This document shows, one piece after another, positions 1-6,386 of a DNA stretch of 13,888 nucleotides (its first letter is position 1; every line of letters begins with the position of its first letter). The notes below the pieces were generated by a model. The model did no database searches, was not told the DNA's origin, and saw nothing but the letters and a program-made list of their open reading frames with translations. A program made the translations under genes and the position numbers. The DNA lies in the NCBI GenBank assembly GCA_022402505.1, contig JAKRSE010000258.1:1-13888 (forward strand), in the 5' to 3' direction. This DNA is from Fimbriimonadaceae bacterium (GTDB lineage: Bacteria > Armatimonadota > Fimbriimonadia > Fimbriimonadales > Fimbriimonadaceae).

Positions 1-373
1 AGAAGATCTCAACGTTCTTGGTGTAGGGGAACACCCACTTCTGCCAGGAGAAGTGGTTGGCCCGATAGATGAACGGCGAGGCCGTGCAGCCGGGGCCGGA
101 CTTGGAGGCCGGGAAGGGGGTGGCGGCGGTGAGGGCCGGGTTCAGCGAGAAGTTGATGCAGTCGTCGTTGCGGGGAAGAATGTCGTCGTAGTCACCCATG
201 TAAAGCTGGATGGCGGTTCCGACGTTCTTGATGTTGCTCAGGGTCTGGGTTCGCTTGGCAGCGGCCTTGGCCTGGGCAAAGACGGGGAAGAGGATCGCAG
301 CCAGAATGGCAATGATGGCGATGACAACCAGCAGTTCGATCAGGGTGAAGCCCTTTTTGGTCGAGGAGATCAT
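1..373 (-). CDS. Type IV prepilin-like / type II pseudopilin-like protein (3' end outside window)
   Basis: The first 124 codons are visible; the gene runs off the left edge. The start reads MISSTKKG, followed by FTLIELLVVIAIIAILAAIL: a prepilin peptidase (PilD) site after Gly8, Phe at +1, Glu at +5 and a roughly 20-residue hydrophobic helix. This is the class III signal of pilins and pseudopilins, so the mature protein should sit in the inner membrane and assemble into a fibre or secretion pseudopilus. After the helix come FPVFAQAK, a Leu-Ser-Asn-Ile-Lys segment and YMGDYDDILPRND, the head-domain start seen in the large paralogous pilin-like families of Armatimonadota and Planctomycetota. The substrate or fibre role cannot be told from this part. 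No strong ribosome site is visible before the ATG at 373. The next gene upstream on the same strand ends 184 bp away, so it probably has its own promoter. Confidence 0.88.
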   Translation of the reverse strand, partial: MISSTKKGFTLIELLVVIAIIAILAAILFPVFAQAKAAAKRTQTLSNIKNVGTAIQLYMGDYDDILPRNDDCINFSLNPALTAATPFPASKSGPGCTASPFIYRANHFSWQKWVFPYTKNVEIF

Positions 374-513
374 GGGTGTTTCCCGCCCGGCAAATCACAA
401 GTCCGTTTGCCCGCCGGACGCCCTAGTTCTGGCCCAAATGCAGGCTCAAAGTTCCACAGATTGGGCCCGTTCGCCCATGAGATTCCTGAGGAAAATGACC
501 AAGGGCCCGGCTC

Positions 514-532
514 CTTAACATTTTCTTAACCG
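514..532 (+). promoter_or_regulatory. Pho-box-like direct repeat (CTTAACAT-TTT-CTTAACCG)
   Basis: Two 8-bp CTTAAC-type repeats separated by TTT give an 11-bp period, the geometry of PhoB/PhoP boxes (cyanobacterial-type consensus CTTAACCT spaced by 3). It lies in the 184-bp gap between two minus-strand genes, upstream of the prepilin-like gene. Only two repeats are present, and their orientation is opposite to the downstream gene, so the assignment is weak. Confidence 0.25.
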
Positions 533-557
533 ATCTGCCCGCCGCGGCTTGCGATCT

Positions 558-1445
558 TCAGGTATTGATCCGCTCTTCGCCTTCCAGTTCCTGCTCGGCT
601 TCGCGGACCGCCTTGAGCTCGGCCAGCACCGTGTCCAGTGACCGGGTCGGAGCGGAGGCCGTCGCCACAGAGCCGCCCGATTCTCGGGTGAGCTCGGCGG
701 AAAGGGCCTGGAGCCGCTCCGCGATCCCCCGGATCTCCTCGAAGACGGCTCGCCCGGCGGGGCTGCGGTAGGCGAAGTCGGCGCTGGAGCTGGCCGCCAG
801 GCGGCTCAACCCCTTCAGGGCGTCCTTGATGTCGAACTCCAGGAAGTCCTCCAGAACGTCCTCCGCCAGATCCTTGCGGCTCTTTTCCGGCTTGCCGGTG
901 CACTGGGCGGCCATCAGGGTGGCCTCTTCCATCGCCTCTTCCGCCGCCTCTCGTGCCTGTCGCTTGAGGCCGGCGCGGAGGCCCTGCTCGCTGCCGCCTC
1001 CGCCGGAGAGGTCGCGGATGACTCCCCAGTGGTAGGCTGCCGCCTCCAGCGCCTGCAGAACCATCGGATCGAGATTCTTGTGGAGCTTGTTCTCGTCCTT
1101 GAGCTCCTTCAGATGGCGGGCTGCGCCGAAGAGTCGGTCGATCCTCGCCCTCTCCTCCGGACTCGCCTGCCGCTTGGAGAAGATTCTCCAGACGGCGAAG
1201 GCAGCGCCCAGGGCGGCGAGCCAGACGCCGAAGAGGAGGAGGATCGCGATGCCCCCGGAGAAGGCGGCGCCCAGGGCGACGGCGACTCCGACCCCGAGCG
1301 TCCCCAGGATCCCCGTGGCGAACCAGGCTCCCGCCGCCCACAGAGCCGCCGAAGCCGACATCATCTTCAGCTTCGTCGCCCGGGTGGTCACCTGATCCAG
1401 CCAGGCGGTCGTGTTTCGAAAATCCTTGGTGCGTACCTTGCCCAT
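558..1445 (-). CDS. Hypothetical two-span membrane protein with long helical cytoplasmic tail
   Basis: I do not recognise a family. The 295-residue product starts MGKVRTKDFR and has two hydrophobic segments (about residues 30-60, Ala/Gly/Val rich, and 64-88), followed by a Trp-Arg boundary. The remaining 200 residues are highly charged and predicted helical, rich in Glu, Lys, Arg and Ala, with a Gly run near residue 150 (SGGGGSE) and a Ser/Thr/Pro-rich patch near 255. Both ends are probably cytoplasmic, given the positive N-terminus and charged tail. The start at 1445 is the first Met and places the gene divergent from the TatD gene, 76 bp apart. Codon composition matches its neighbours, and the third-position GC bias supports this frame over the several open shadow frames here. 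It may be a scaffold or envelope protein, but nothing in the sequence proves that. Confidence 0.75.
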   Translation of the reverse strand: MGKVRTKDFRNTTAWLDQVTTRATKLKMMSASAALWAAGAWFATGILGTLGVGVAVALGAAFSGGIAILLLFGVWLAALGAAFAVWRIFSKRQASPEERARIDRLFGAARHLKELKDENKLHKNLDPMVLQALEAAAYHWGVIRDLSGGGGSEQGLRAGLKRQAREAAEEAMEEATLMAAQCTGKPEKSRKDLAEDVLEDFLEFDIKDALKGLSRLAASSSADFAYRSPAGRAVFEEIRGIAERLQALSAELTRESGGSVATASAPTRSLDTVLAELKAVREAEQELEGEERINT

Positions 1446-1521
1446 TCTTCGCGCTGCAGACTTACCTTACTCTCACCAACTCCCAAACGTTGACCCAGAC
1501 TGCGGGCAGAATGGGCATCGG

Positions 1522-2289
1522 ATGCGCCTGATCGACACCCATTGCCACCTGAACGACCCTCAGGCCTTCCCCGATCCGGCGAAGGCGATCCGCGAAGCGG
1601 TGGATGCCGGAGTTTCGGATCTGATCGTGGTGGGGATCGACCTGGAATGGAGCCGCCGGGCGGTCGAGCTGGCCGAGACTCATCCCGAGGTCTGGGCGGT
1701 TGTCGGCCGCCATCCCAGCCACGCCCACGAAGCTCAGCCGGGCGAGCTGACGGAGCTGGAACGGCTTGCCCGGCACCCGCGCTGCGTCGCCGTTGGCGAG
1801 ATCGGACTCGATTTCCACTGGGATTTCTCGACTCCGGAGCAGCAGCACCGAGTCCTCGCCGATCTGCTGGACCTGGCCGAAACGGTCGAGAAACCGGTCG
1901 TCTTCCACTGTCGCGACGCCTATCCCGACCTGCTGGATGTGCTGGAAAAGCGGCGGCGGCTCGACTGGATCTTCCACTGCTTCAGCGGCGGGAAGGAGGA
2001 TGCCCGGCGGGCCGAGGCCCTGGGGGCTTGGTTCGGGATCGACGGCCCGGTGACCTACCCGAAGAACGTCCAGTATCGGGAGCTGATCGCCGACCTGCCC
2101 CGCGACCGGGTGGTGATCGAGACCGATGCGCCGTGGCTCAGCCCGGCTCCTCATCGAGGCAAAAGGAACAGGCCTGCGTGGCTTCCTCATGTGAACGAGG
2201 GCCTGGCGCAGGCCTGGAATTGTTCGCCTGAAGAATCGGCCGCTGCTACCAGCGCGAACGCGGTCCGATTCTTCAGGCTCCCGAAATGA
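1522..2289 (+). CDS. tatD: TatD-family metal-dependent hydrolase / DNase
   Basis: A 255-residue protein, the usual length for TatD. The amidohydrolase-type metal ligands are all visible: the DTHCHL motif (His7, His9), GEIGLDF (Glu93), VVFHCRD (His129), IFHCFSG (His152) and ETDAPWLSP (Asp202). The C-terminus ends in the usual TSANAVRFF-type helix. Family members are divalent-metal 3'-5' exonucleases or phosphodiesterases acting on DNA, implicated in repair and DNA degradation; some related proteins deacylate tRNA, so the substrate is not certain. I chose the ATG at 1522 because the family begins directly with M-x-(L/F)-I-D-T-H; upstream in-frame codons encode unrelated sequence overlapping the divergent neighbour. 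The gene converges with the HMA lipoprotein gene, only 6 bp apart, and its last 60 bp carry a perfect 14-bp inverted repeat. Confidence 0.93.
   Translation: MRLIDTHCHLNDPQAFPDPAKAIREAVDAGVSDLIVVGIDLEWSRRAVELAETHPEVWAVVGRHPSHAHEAQPGELTELERLARHPRCVAVGEIGLDFHWDFSTPEQQHRVLADLLDLAETVEKPVVFHCRDAYPDLLDVLEKRRRLDWIFHCFSGGKEDARRAEALGAWFGIDGPVTYPKNVQYRELIADLPRDRVVIETDAPWLSPAPHRGKRNRPAWLPHVNEGLAQAWNCSPEESAAATSANAVRFFRLPK
2226..2278. repeat. Perfect 14-bp inverted repeat inside the tatD 3' coding end
   Basis: GCCTGAAGAATCGG (2226-2239) is followed by its exact reverse complement CCGATTCTTCAGGC (2265-2278). The 25-nt spacer holds further complementarity (CCGC at 2240-2243 with GCGG at 2260-2263, and GCTG/CAGC inside that). 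The RNA would form a long stem over the last codons of tatD. No U tract follows, so an intrinsic terminator is not proven, but the convergent neighbour starts to overlap shortly after. Confidence 0.8.
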
Positions 2290-2295
2290 AGCGGC

Positions 2296-2673
2296 TCAGA
2301 GGCTGGCTTCGTAGCGGGTCTTGTCGTTGATCATGGCGACCAGCTTCTCGGGGCTGGTCTTCTCGGAGTCGAACTGAACGGTCACGACGCCGCTGGCGTC
2401 CACTTCGCAGTTCTTGACTCCCTCGACGCCCTTCACGAGGCCGCTGATCTCGCCCTGACAGCTCACGCAGTCCATGCCCTTCACGTTGAAGACGGCCTGG
2501 GTGGCGGTGGCGGAGGCATCAGCCACGACGGCCTTGGAGTCGCCGGGCATGGTCATGCTGGTTTCGGTGGTCTCAGCCGGAGTCTCAGCCGGAGCTTCGG
2601 CCGGAGCGCAGCCCACAGCGATCACGCCAATGACAAGGCCGGCAACGGCCAGAGGAAGCTTGAAGGCATTCAT
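2296..2673 (-). CDS. Predicted lipoprotein with C-terminal heavy-metal-associated (HMA) domain
   Basis: A 125-residue product. Residues 1-21 form a signal peptide with Lys5 and a hydrophobic core, ending in AVGC with Cys22 as likely lipidated residue (the -3 position is Ala, an imperfect lipobox). Residues 23-58 are a low-complexity Ala/Pro/Glu/Thr linker with repeated PAET units. Residues 59-125 are an HMA fold: the metal loop GMDCVSC (Cys69, Cys72), then EGVKNCEVD and GVVTVQFD, as in CopZ, MerP and the N-terminal domains of copper ATPases. It probably binds copper, mercury or a similar soft metal at the membrane surface outside the cytoplasm. No transporter or regulator of metals lies next to it. 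The ATG at 2673 was chosen because it starts the signal peptide; the upstream extension would bury it. A TATTAT box lies 9 nt before the start. Confidence 0.87.
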   Translation of the reverse strand: MNAFKLPLAVAGLVIGVIAVGCAPAEAPAETPAETTETSMTMPGDSKAVVADASATATQAVFNVKGMDCVSCQGEISGLVKGVEGVKNCEVDASGVVTVQFDSEKTSPEKLVAMINDKTRYEASL

Positions 2674-2682
2674 CACAGTTGC

Positions 2683-2688
2683 ATAATA
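2683..2688 (-). promoter_or_regulatory. Predicted -10 element TATTAT for the HMA lipoprotein gene
   Basis: Read on the minus strand, TATTAT ends 9 nt before the ATG at 2673, so transcription would start within a few bases of the start codon (nearly leaderless). No convincing -35 box is visible. The position also overlaps the most upstream possible TTG start of the divergent DUF72 frame. Confidence 0.4.
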
Positions 2689-2738
2689 GATGCACCTGCC
2701 CCAAAGTTCCCGGGACAGGGCGAAAAATCCCGGAGATC

Positions 2739-3599
2739 GTGGCACCATGCGGCGTGGTGGCAGGCGGCGACCTTTGGACTCGGAACAGCCACCTGCTGGG
2801 CTCCATCGGGTTCGCCTATCCGGAATGGGCGGACGTCTTCTACCCTCCCGGGCTGCCCGCCCCCCGACGCCTGGAAGCCTATGCCGAGCGGTTTCCGATG
2901 GTGGAGCTGGGGACGACCTTCTACGGCGTTCCCAGCGAACAGACGGTCGAGCGGTGGGCTTCGTCGGTTCCGGCTGACTTTCTTTTTGCCCTGAAGGCGC
3001 CGCGGACCGTGACCCACGACTCGCCCGGCCTGAACCCGGCTCATCCGGACTGGCGGATGCTCTCCGACCGGGTCGTGCGCCTCGGGAGTCGCAGAACCCT
3101 GCTGCTGATCCAGCTGCCGCCGACCGCCGGCCCGACCGCTCTCGACTCGGTGCTGAGGCTGGCCGACTCTGCCCCCGACAACTGCCGGACCGCCCTGGAG
3201 GTCCGGCGGGCCGGATGGAAGGAGCAGGCCGTGCTTCGCGAGCTGGAGTCGCGTCGGATCACCTGGGTTCATGCCGACCTCGCCGACCCCTCCGAGGCCG
3301 ATCGCGCCCCCGCTCCCGGCGAGGTCCTGGACGGGGCGGACACCTCGGACCTGCGCTGGGTTCGGCTCTGCGGGAGGCACGATGCCGAGCTGCCCGACGG
3401 GGTGGAACAGGTCGATGTGACGGAGCGCCTCCGCTGGTGGGTGGACCGCTTCGCCGCCGACCCTCGCCCGACTCTGTGGACGGTCGGCAACAGCCTGAGC
3501 GGCTTCGCGGTGCCGACGCTGCATCGGCTGGCAGACATGCTGGGGGTCCGGCTGCCGTCGCCCGTCCAGCCCGGCCTGTTCGATCCGGGAGACCGCTGA
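2739..3599 (+). CDS. DUF72 domain-containing protein
   Basis: The product matches DUF72 (YecE-like), a TIM-barrel family with no established reaction. The diagnostic N-terminal block is GSIGFAYPEWADVFYPPGLP, followed by LEAYAERFPMVELGTTFYGVPS, FLFALKAPRTVTH, LLLIQLPP, an ALEVRRAGW strand and a late LRWVRLCGRHD segment; all are in family order, and the roughly 280-residue length is normal. The last residues, PGLFD, resemble the usual C-terminus. The start is uncertain. The frame is open back to a TTG at 2679, but that would overlap the divergent promoter, so I give the GTG at 2739; a GTG at 2754 or 2757 is equally possible because the domain begins only about 20 codons later. The rml genes start 53 bp downstream on the same strand, so co-transcription is possible, but a separate promoter may lie in that gap. 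Confidence 0.85.
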   Translation: MAPCGVVAGGDLWTRNSHLLGSIGFAYPEWADVFYPPGLPAPRRLEAYAERFPMVELGTTFYGVPSEQTVERWASSVPADFLFALKAPRTVTHDSPGLNPAHPDWRMLSDRVVRLGSRRTLLLIQLPPTAGPTALDSVLRLADSAPDNCRTALEVRRAGWKEQAVLRELESRRITWVHADLADPSEADRAPAPGEVLDGADTSDLRWVRLCGRHDAELPDGVEQVDVTERLRWWVDRFAADPRPTLWTVGNSLSGFAVPTLHRLADMLGVRLPSPVQPGLFDPGDR

Positions 3600-3605
3600 C
3601 CGACG

Positions 3606-3615
3606 GGTATCCTGC
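3606..3615 (+). promoter_or_regulatory. Possible -10 region (GGTATCCTGC) upstream of rmlB
   Basis: The decamer GGTATCCTGC contains a TATCCT hexamer and is repeated exactly at 6217-6226, just before the tRNA gene. Both copies lie in short intergenic gaps at a suitable distance from the next gene. Start of transcription near 3620 would give a leader of about 30 nt before the ATG at 3653. No clear -35 box is seen. Confidence 0.3.
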
Positions 3616-3652
3616 CGCATCGGGCCGAATGGAAGGCGACCTGGGTTCAACG

Positions 3653-4753
3653 ATGAGCATGACGGATCAACCCCTCCGCGCCGACAGAGACCCCGCCGGC
3701 CTGACCCTTTGGGTGACGGGCGGTGCGGGATTCATCGGGTCCAACTTCATCCACCGGCACATCGCCGCTCACTCGGAGACCCGCTTCATCGTCGTGGACT
3801 GCCTGACCTACGCCGGCAATCCTGCAAACCTGGCGGGGGTCGATGACCTGCCCAACTTCGCTTTTCGCCGCCTGGACATCGGGGATGCCGCGGCGGTCGA
3901 TGCGGCCGCGGATGAGGATCGGCCGGACTGGATCATCCACTTTGCCGCCGAAAGCCACGTGGACCGGAGCATCCACGGTCCCGCCGCCTTTGTGCGGACC
4001 AACGTGGTCGGAACCTTCAACCTGCTGGAGACGGCCAGGCGGCTGTGGGGCCAGGCAGGGGGGCATTTTCATCACGTTTCCACCGATGAGGTCTACGGAA
4101 GCCTCGGAGACTCGGGCCTCTTTTACGAGACAACGCCCTACGATCCCAGCAGCCCTTACAGCGCCACCAAGGCGGCGAGCGATCATCTGGTTCGCGCCCA
4201 TCACCGAACCTATGGTCTGCCGGTGACGATCACCAACTGCAGCAACAACTACGGCCCGCGTCACTATCCGGAAAAGCTGATCCCTCTGATGATCTTGAAC
4301 TGTCTGAACCGGAAGCCTCTGCCCGTCTATGGGCAGGGTTTGAATGTTCGAGATTGGCTCTTCGTCGACGACCACTGTGATGCGATCTGGGAGGTTGCCT
4401 GTCGAGGCCGGATCGGTGAGACCTACAACATCGGCGGAGACTGTGAACTTCGCAACATCGACGTTCTCCATCGGCTGATTCGGGTGGTTGCTGAGGAGAC
4501 GAACGCAGCGGTCTCAAAACTGGAAGATCTGATCACTTTTGTGCCGGACCGCCCCGGGCATGATCTGCGCTATGCGATGGACTTTTCCAAGCTCCATCAC
4601 GAACTTGGCTGGAGCCCCAAAGAGACCTTTGAGTCCGGGCTGCGAAAGACGGTCCAGTGGTATTTGGCGAACCCGGAATGGGTCGCGGACATCCAGTCCG
4701 GCGAATATCGGAACTGGGTTGACCGGCAGTACGGCGGGCGGGTGAAGCCGTGA
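3653..4753 (+). CDS. rfbB: dTDP-glucose 4,6-dehydratase
   Basis: RmlB/RfbB, the NAD-dependent extended short-chain dehydrogenase that converts dTDP-D-glucose to dTDP-4-dehydro-6-deoxy-D-glucose in the cytoplasm. With the start used here the Rossmann motif GGAGFIG is at residues 23-29, an NAD-ribose Asp lies in the FIVVDCLTYAGN block, HFAAESHVDRSI follows, then the catalytic STDEVYG (Thr144, Asp145, Glu146) and YSATKAASDHLV (Tyr169, Lys173), and the C-terminal VPDRPGHDLRYA substrate block. Length 366 aa is a little above the usual 350 because of a roughly 15-residue N-terminal extension. The start could be the ATG at 3653, 3659 or 3629; the last lies very close to the predicted -10 region. The stop overlaps the rmlA start by 4 bp, so translation is coupled. 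Confidence 0.95.
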   Translation: MSMTDQPLRADRDPAGLTLWVTGGAGFIGSNFIHRHIAAHSETRFIVVDCLTYAGNPANLAGVDDLPNFAFRRLDIGDAAAVDAAADEDRPDWIIHFAAESHVDRSIHGPAAFVRTNVVGTFNLLETARRLWGQAGGHFHHVSTDEVYGSLGDSGLFYETTPYDPSSPYSATKAASDHLVRAHHRTYGLPVTITNCSNNYGPRHYPEKLIPLMILNCLNRKPLPVYGQGLNVRDWLFVDDHCDAIWEVACRGRIGETYNIGGDCELRNIDVLHRLIRVVAEETNAAVSKLEDLITFVPDRPGHDLRYAMDFSKLHHELGWSPKETFESGLRKTVQWYLANPEWVADIQSGEYRNWVDRQYGGRVKP

Positions 4754-5640
4754 GCATCGGGCGGGGAATCATCCTGGCGGGCGGCACCGGCAGCCGCCTT
4801 TGGCCGATCACCAAGTCGATCAGCAAGCAGCTGCTTCCCGTCTACAGCAAGCCGATGATCTACTATCCCTTGACCACCCTGATGCTGGCCGGCATCCGGG
4901 AGGTTTTGATCATCAATACGCCTGCCGAAAGTGAGCTTTTCAGAACGCTCTTGGGAGACGGTTCAGACTGGGGAATGGAAATTCGCTACGCTGTTCAACC
5001 CTCTCCCGACGGCCTCGCCCAGGCGTTTCTGATCGGCGAGTCATTCCTGGATGGACAGGGCGGCGCCCTCATCTTGGGCGACAACATCTTCTACGGAACA
5101 GGACTGCAGGAACGATGCCGCCGTGCCGCTTCGCGCACGGAGGGAGCCACCGTCTTTGCCTACTGGGTGGCCGATCCGGAAAACTACGGAGTCGTCGGTT
5201 TTGATCCGTCCGGCAAAGCAGAGAGCATCGAGGAGAAGCCGGCGGAGCCCAAATCGAACTTTGCCGTGACGGGCCTCTACTTCTATGACGAACATGTGGT
5301 GGAGATCGCCAAGTCGATCCGCCCCAGCGCAAGGGGAGAACTCGAAATCACTTCGGTCAACGAGGCCTACCTGAAGCGCGGCAGCCTTCAGGTGGAGATG
5401 CTGGGCCGAGGCACCGCCTGGATGGACACCGGCACCTTCAAGGGGCTGCTTCAGGCCAGCGAGTTCGTCGAGGCGGTGGAAGAGCGGCAGGGGCTGCTGG
5501 TGGCGAGCCCGGAAGAGATCGCGTTCCGCAACGGCTGGATCTCCGCCGACCGGCTGGAAGCCCTCGCCCAGACGCTCATGAAGAGCGGGTACGGCCGCCG
5601 CCTGCTCCAGATTCTCACCAAGACCGAACCCAGCGCATGA
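4750..5640 (+). CDS. rfbA: Glucose-1-phosphate thymidylyltransferase
   Basis: RmlA/RfbA joins dTTP and glucose 1-phosphate to give dTDP-glucose and pyrophosphate, the first step of the dTDP-rhamnose route. The nucleotide-binding signature is at the N-terminus, GIILAGGTGSRLWPIT (residues 6-21), followed by SKQLLPVYSKPMIYYPLTTLMLAGI, then LILGDNIFYG (metal Asp), the IEEKP sugar-binding block, SNFAVTGLYFYD, GELEITSVN and GTAWMDTGT. The length of 296 aa is typical. It starts with GTG at 4750, which overlaps the rmlB stop in a GTGA arrangement; the translation begins right at the conserved N-terminus, so this start is secure. Its own stop overlaps the rmlC start (ATGA at 5637-5640). Confidence 0.96.
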   Translation: MSIGRGIILAGGTGSRLWPITKSISKQLLPVYSKPMIYYPLTTLMLAGIREVLIINTPAESELFRTLLGDGSDWGMEIRYAVQPSPDGLAQAFLIGESFLDGQGGALILGDNIFYGTGLQERCRRAASRTEGATVFAYWVADPENYGVVGFDPSGKAESIEEKPAEPKSNFAVTGLYFYDEHVVEIAKSIRPSARGELEITSVNEAYLKRGSLQVEMLGRGTAWMDTGTFKGLLQASEFVEAVEERQGLLVASPEEIAFRNGWISADRLEALAQTLMKSGYGRRLLQILTKTEPSA

Positions 5641-6188
5641 AGATCCTGAACACCACCCTGCCCGACGTGATCCTGGCGGAGCTCACGGCCCACCAGGACG
5701 CCCGCGGCATCTTCAAGGAGCTCTACCGAGGCTCCGGCCCCTACACAACCGACCACGGCCTGAGCTTCTCGCAGGACAACTTCTCCTCCTCGAACAAGGG
5801 GGTCTTGCGCGGGATGCACGTCCAGACTCCGAACCTCCAGGGCAAGCTGGTGAGCTGCCTGCACGGAGCGATCTTCGACGTGGTGGTGGACGTTCGCCCG
5901 GAATCGGCGACCTTCGGACGGTCGGAATCCTTCCTGCTGACGGGCGAGAACCATCGGCAGCTCTACGTTCCGGAGGGCTTCCTCCACGGCTTCCTGGCGC
6001 TCGAAGGCCCGTCGCTGGTCCACTACAAGACGACCCGCGAGTTCGAACCGGTGGGCGACCGGACGGTTCACTGGGCGGACCCCGAGCTGGGGATCGAGTG
6101 GCCGACCGAGGGTCTGGACCTGATCATCTCGGCCAAGGACGAGGCGGGCATGAGCTTCGCCGACTTCCGGCGCGAGATCGGAGCCTGA
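5637..6188 (+). CDS. rfbC: dTDP-4-dehydrorhamnose 3,5-epimerase
   Basis: RmlC/RfbC is a cupin-fold epimerase that acts at C3 and C5 of dTDP-4-dehydro-6-deoxyglucose. Visible motifs are DARGIFKELY near residue 21, SQDNFSSSNKGVLRGMHVQ with substrate Arg58 and catalytic His61, GKLVSCLHGAIFDVVVDVR with Lys70, the YVPEGFLHGF loop (His117), the VHYKTT Tyr130 and a late KDEAG with Asp168. The 183-aa length is normal. The product still needs reduction by RmlD to become dTDP-L-rhamnose, and no rmlD follows: the next gene is a tRNA. The reductase must be elsewhere, or the 4-keto sugar is used by another enzyme. Start and stop are fixed by the 4-bp overlap with rmlA and the conserved N-terminus. Confidence 0.94.
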   Translation: MKILNTTLPDVILAELTAHQDARGIFKELYRGSGPYTTDHGLSFSQDNFSSSNKGVLRGMHVQTPNLQGKLVSCLHGAIFDVVVDVRPESATFGRSESFLLTGENHRQLYVPEGFLHGFLALEGPSLVHYKTTREFEPVGDRTVHWADPELGIEWPTEGLDLIISAKDEAGMSFADFRREIGA

Positions 6189-6209
6189 CCCCGGTCCCGC
6201 ACCGCCTCC

Positions 6210-6231
6210 CGCCTGCGGTATCCTGCAGGCG
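6210..6231 (+). terminator. Hairpin between rmlC and tRNA-Ala
   Basis: CGCCTGC (6210-6216) pairs perfectly with GCAGGCG (6225-6231) around an 8-nt loop, 7 bp before the tRNA. No U run follows. It may end the rml transcript. It also contains GGTATCCTGC, a possible -10 for the tRNA, so it could instead reflect promoter sequence. The function is not settled. Confidence 0.35.
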
Positions 6232-6238
6232 TCCGCGT

Positions 6239-6314
6239 GGGGATATAGCTCAGCTGGGAGAGCGCTGCAATCGCACTGCAGAGGTCAGGGGTTCGAATCC
6301 CCTTATCTCCACCA
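6239..6314 (+). tRNA. tRNA-Ala (anticodon CGC)
   Basis: A complete 76-nt cloverleaf. The acceptor stem GGGGATA/TATCTCC contains G3-U70, the main identity element for alanyl-tRNA synthetase, with discriminator A73 and an encoded CCA. The D arm is GCTC/GAGC with the AGCTGGGA loop; the anticodon stem CTGCA/TGCAG encloses ATCGCAC, giving anticodon CGC for codon GCG, plausible in a GC-rich genome. The T arm is AGGGG-TTCGAAT-CCCCT. Positions 32 and 38 are A and C rather than the A-U pair often seen in bacterial tRNA-Ala. Confidence 0.97.
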
Positions 6315-6362
6315 CCATCTGAATCACAAACTGAATATGGGAACTGGCACGAGGGGAGGCGC

Positions 6363-6386
6363 AAGTTCAGAGGACCCGAACTTTTA
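6363..6386 (+). terminator. Possible weak terminator after tRNA-Ala
   Basis: AAGTTC (6363-6368) pairs with GAACTT (6378-6383), loop AGAGGACCC, followed by TTTAG. The stem is short and the T run is only four residues counting the stem, so strength is doubtful. It abuts the stop codon of the minus-strand alkB pseudogene and could serve both directions. Confidence 0.3.

Noticed and set aside
526..1341. 271-codon minus-strand frame inside the two-span membrane protein gene
   Set aside because: Arg/Gly-rich shadow of the 558-1445 frame, which has membrane segments and sensible amino-acid composition.
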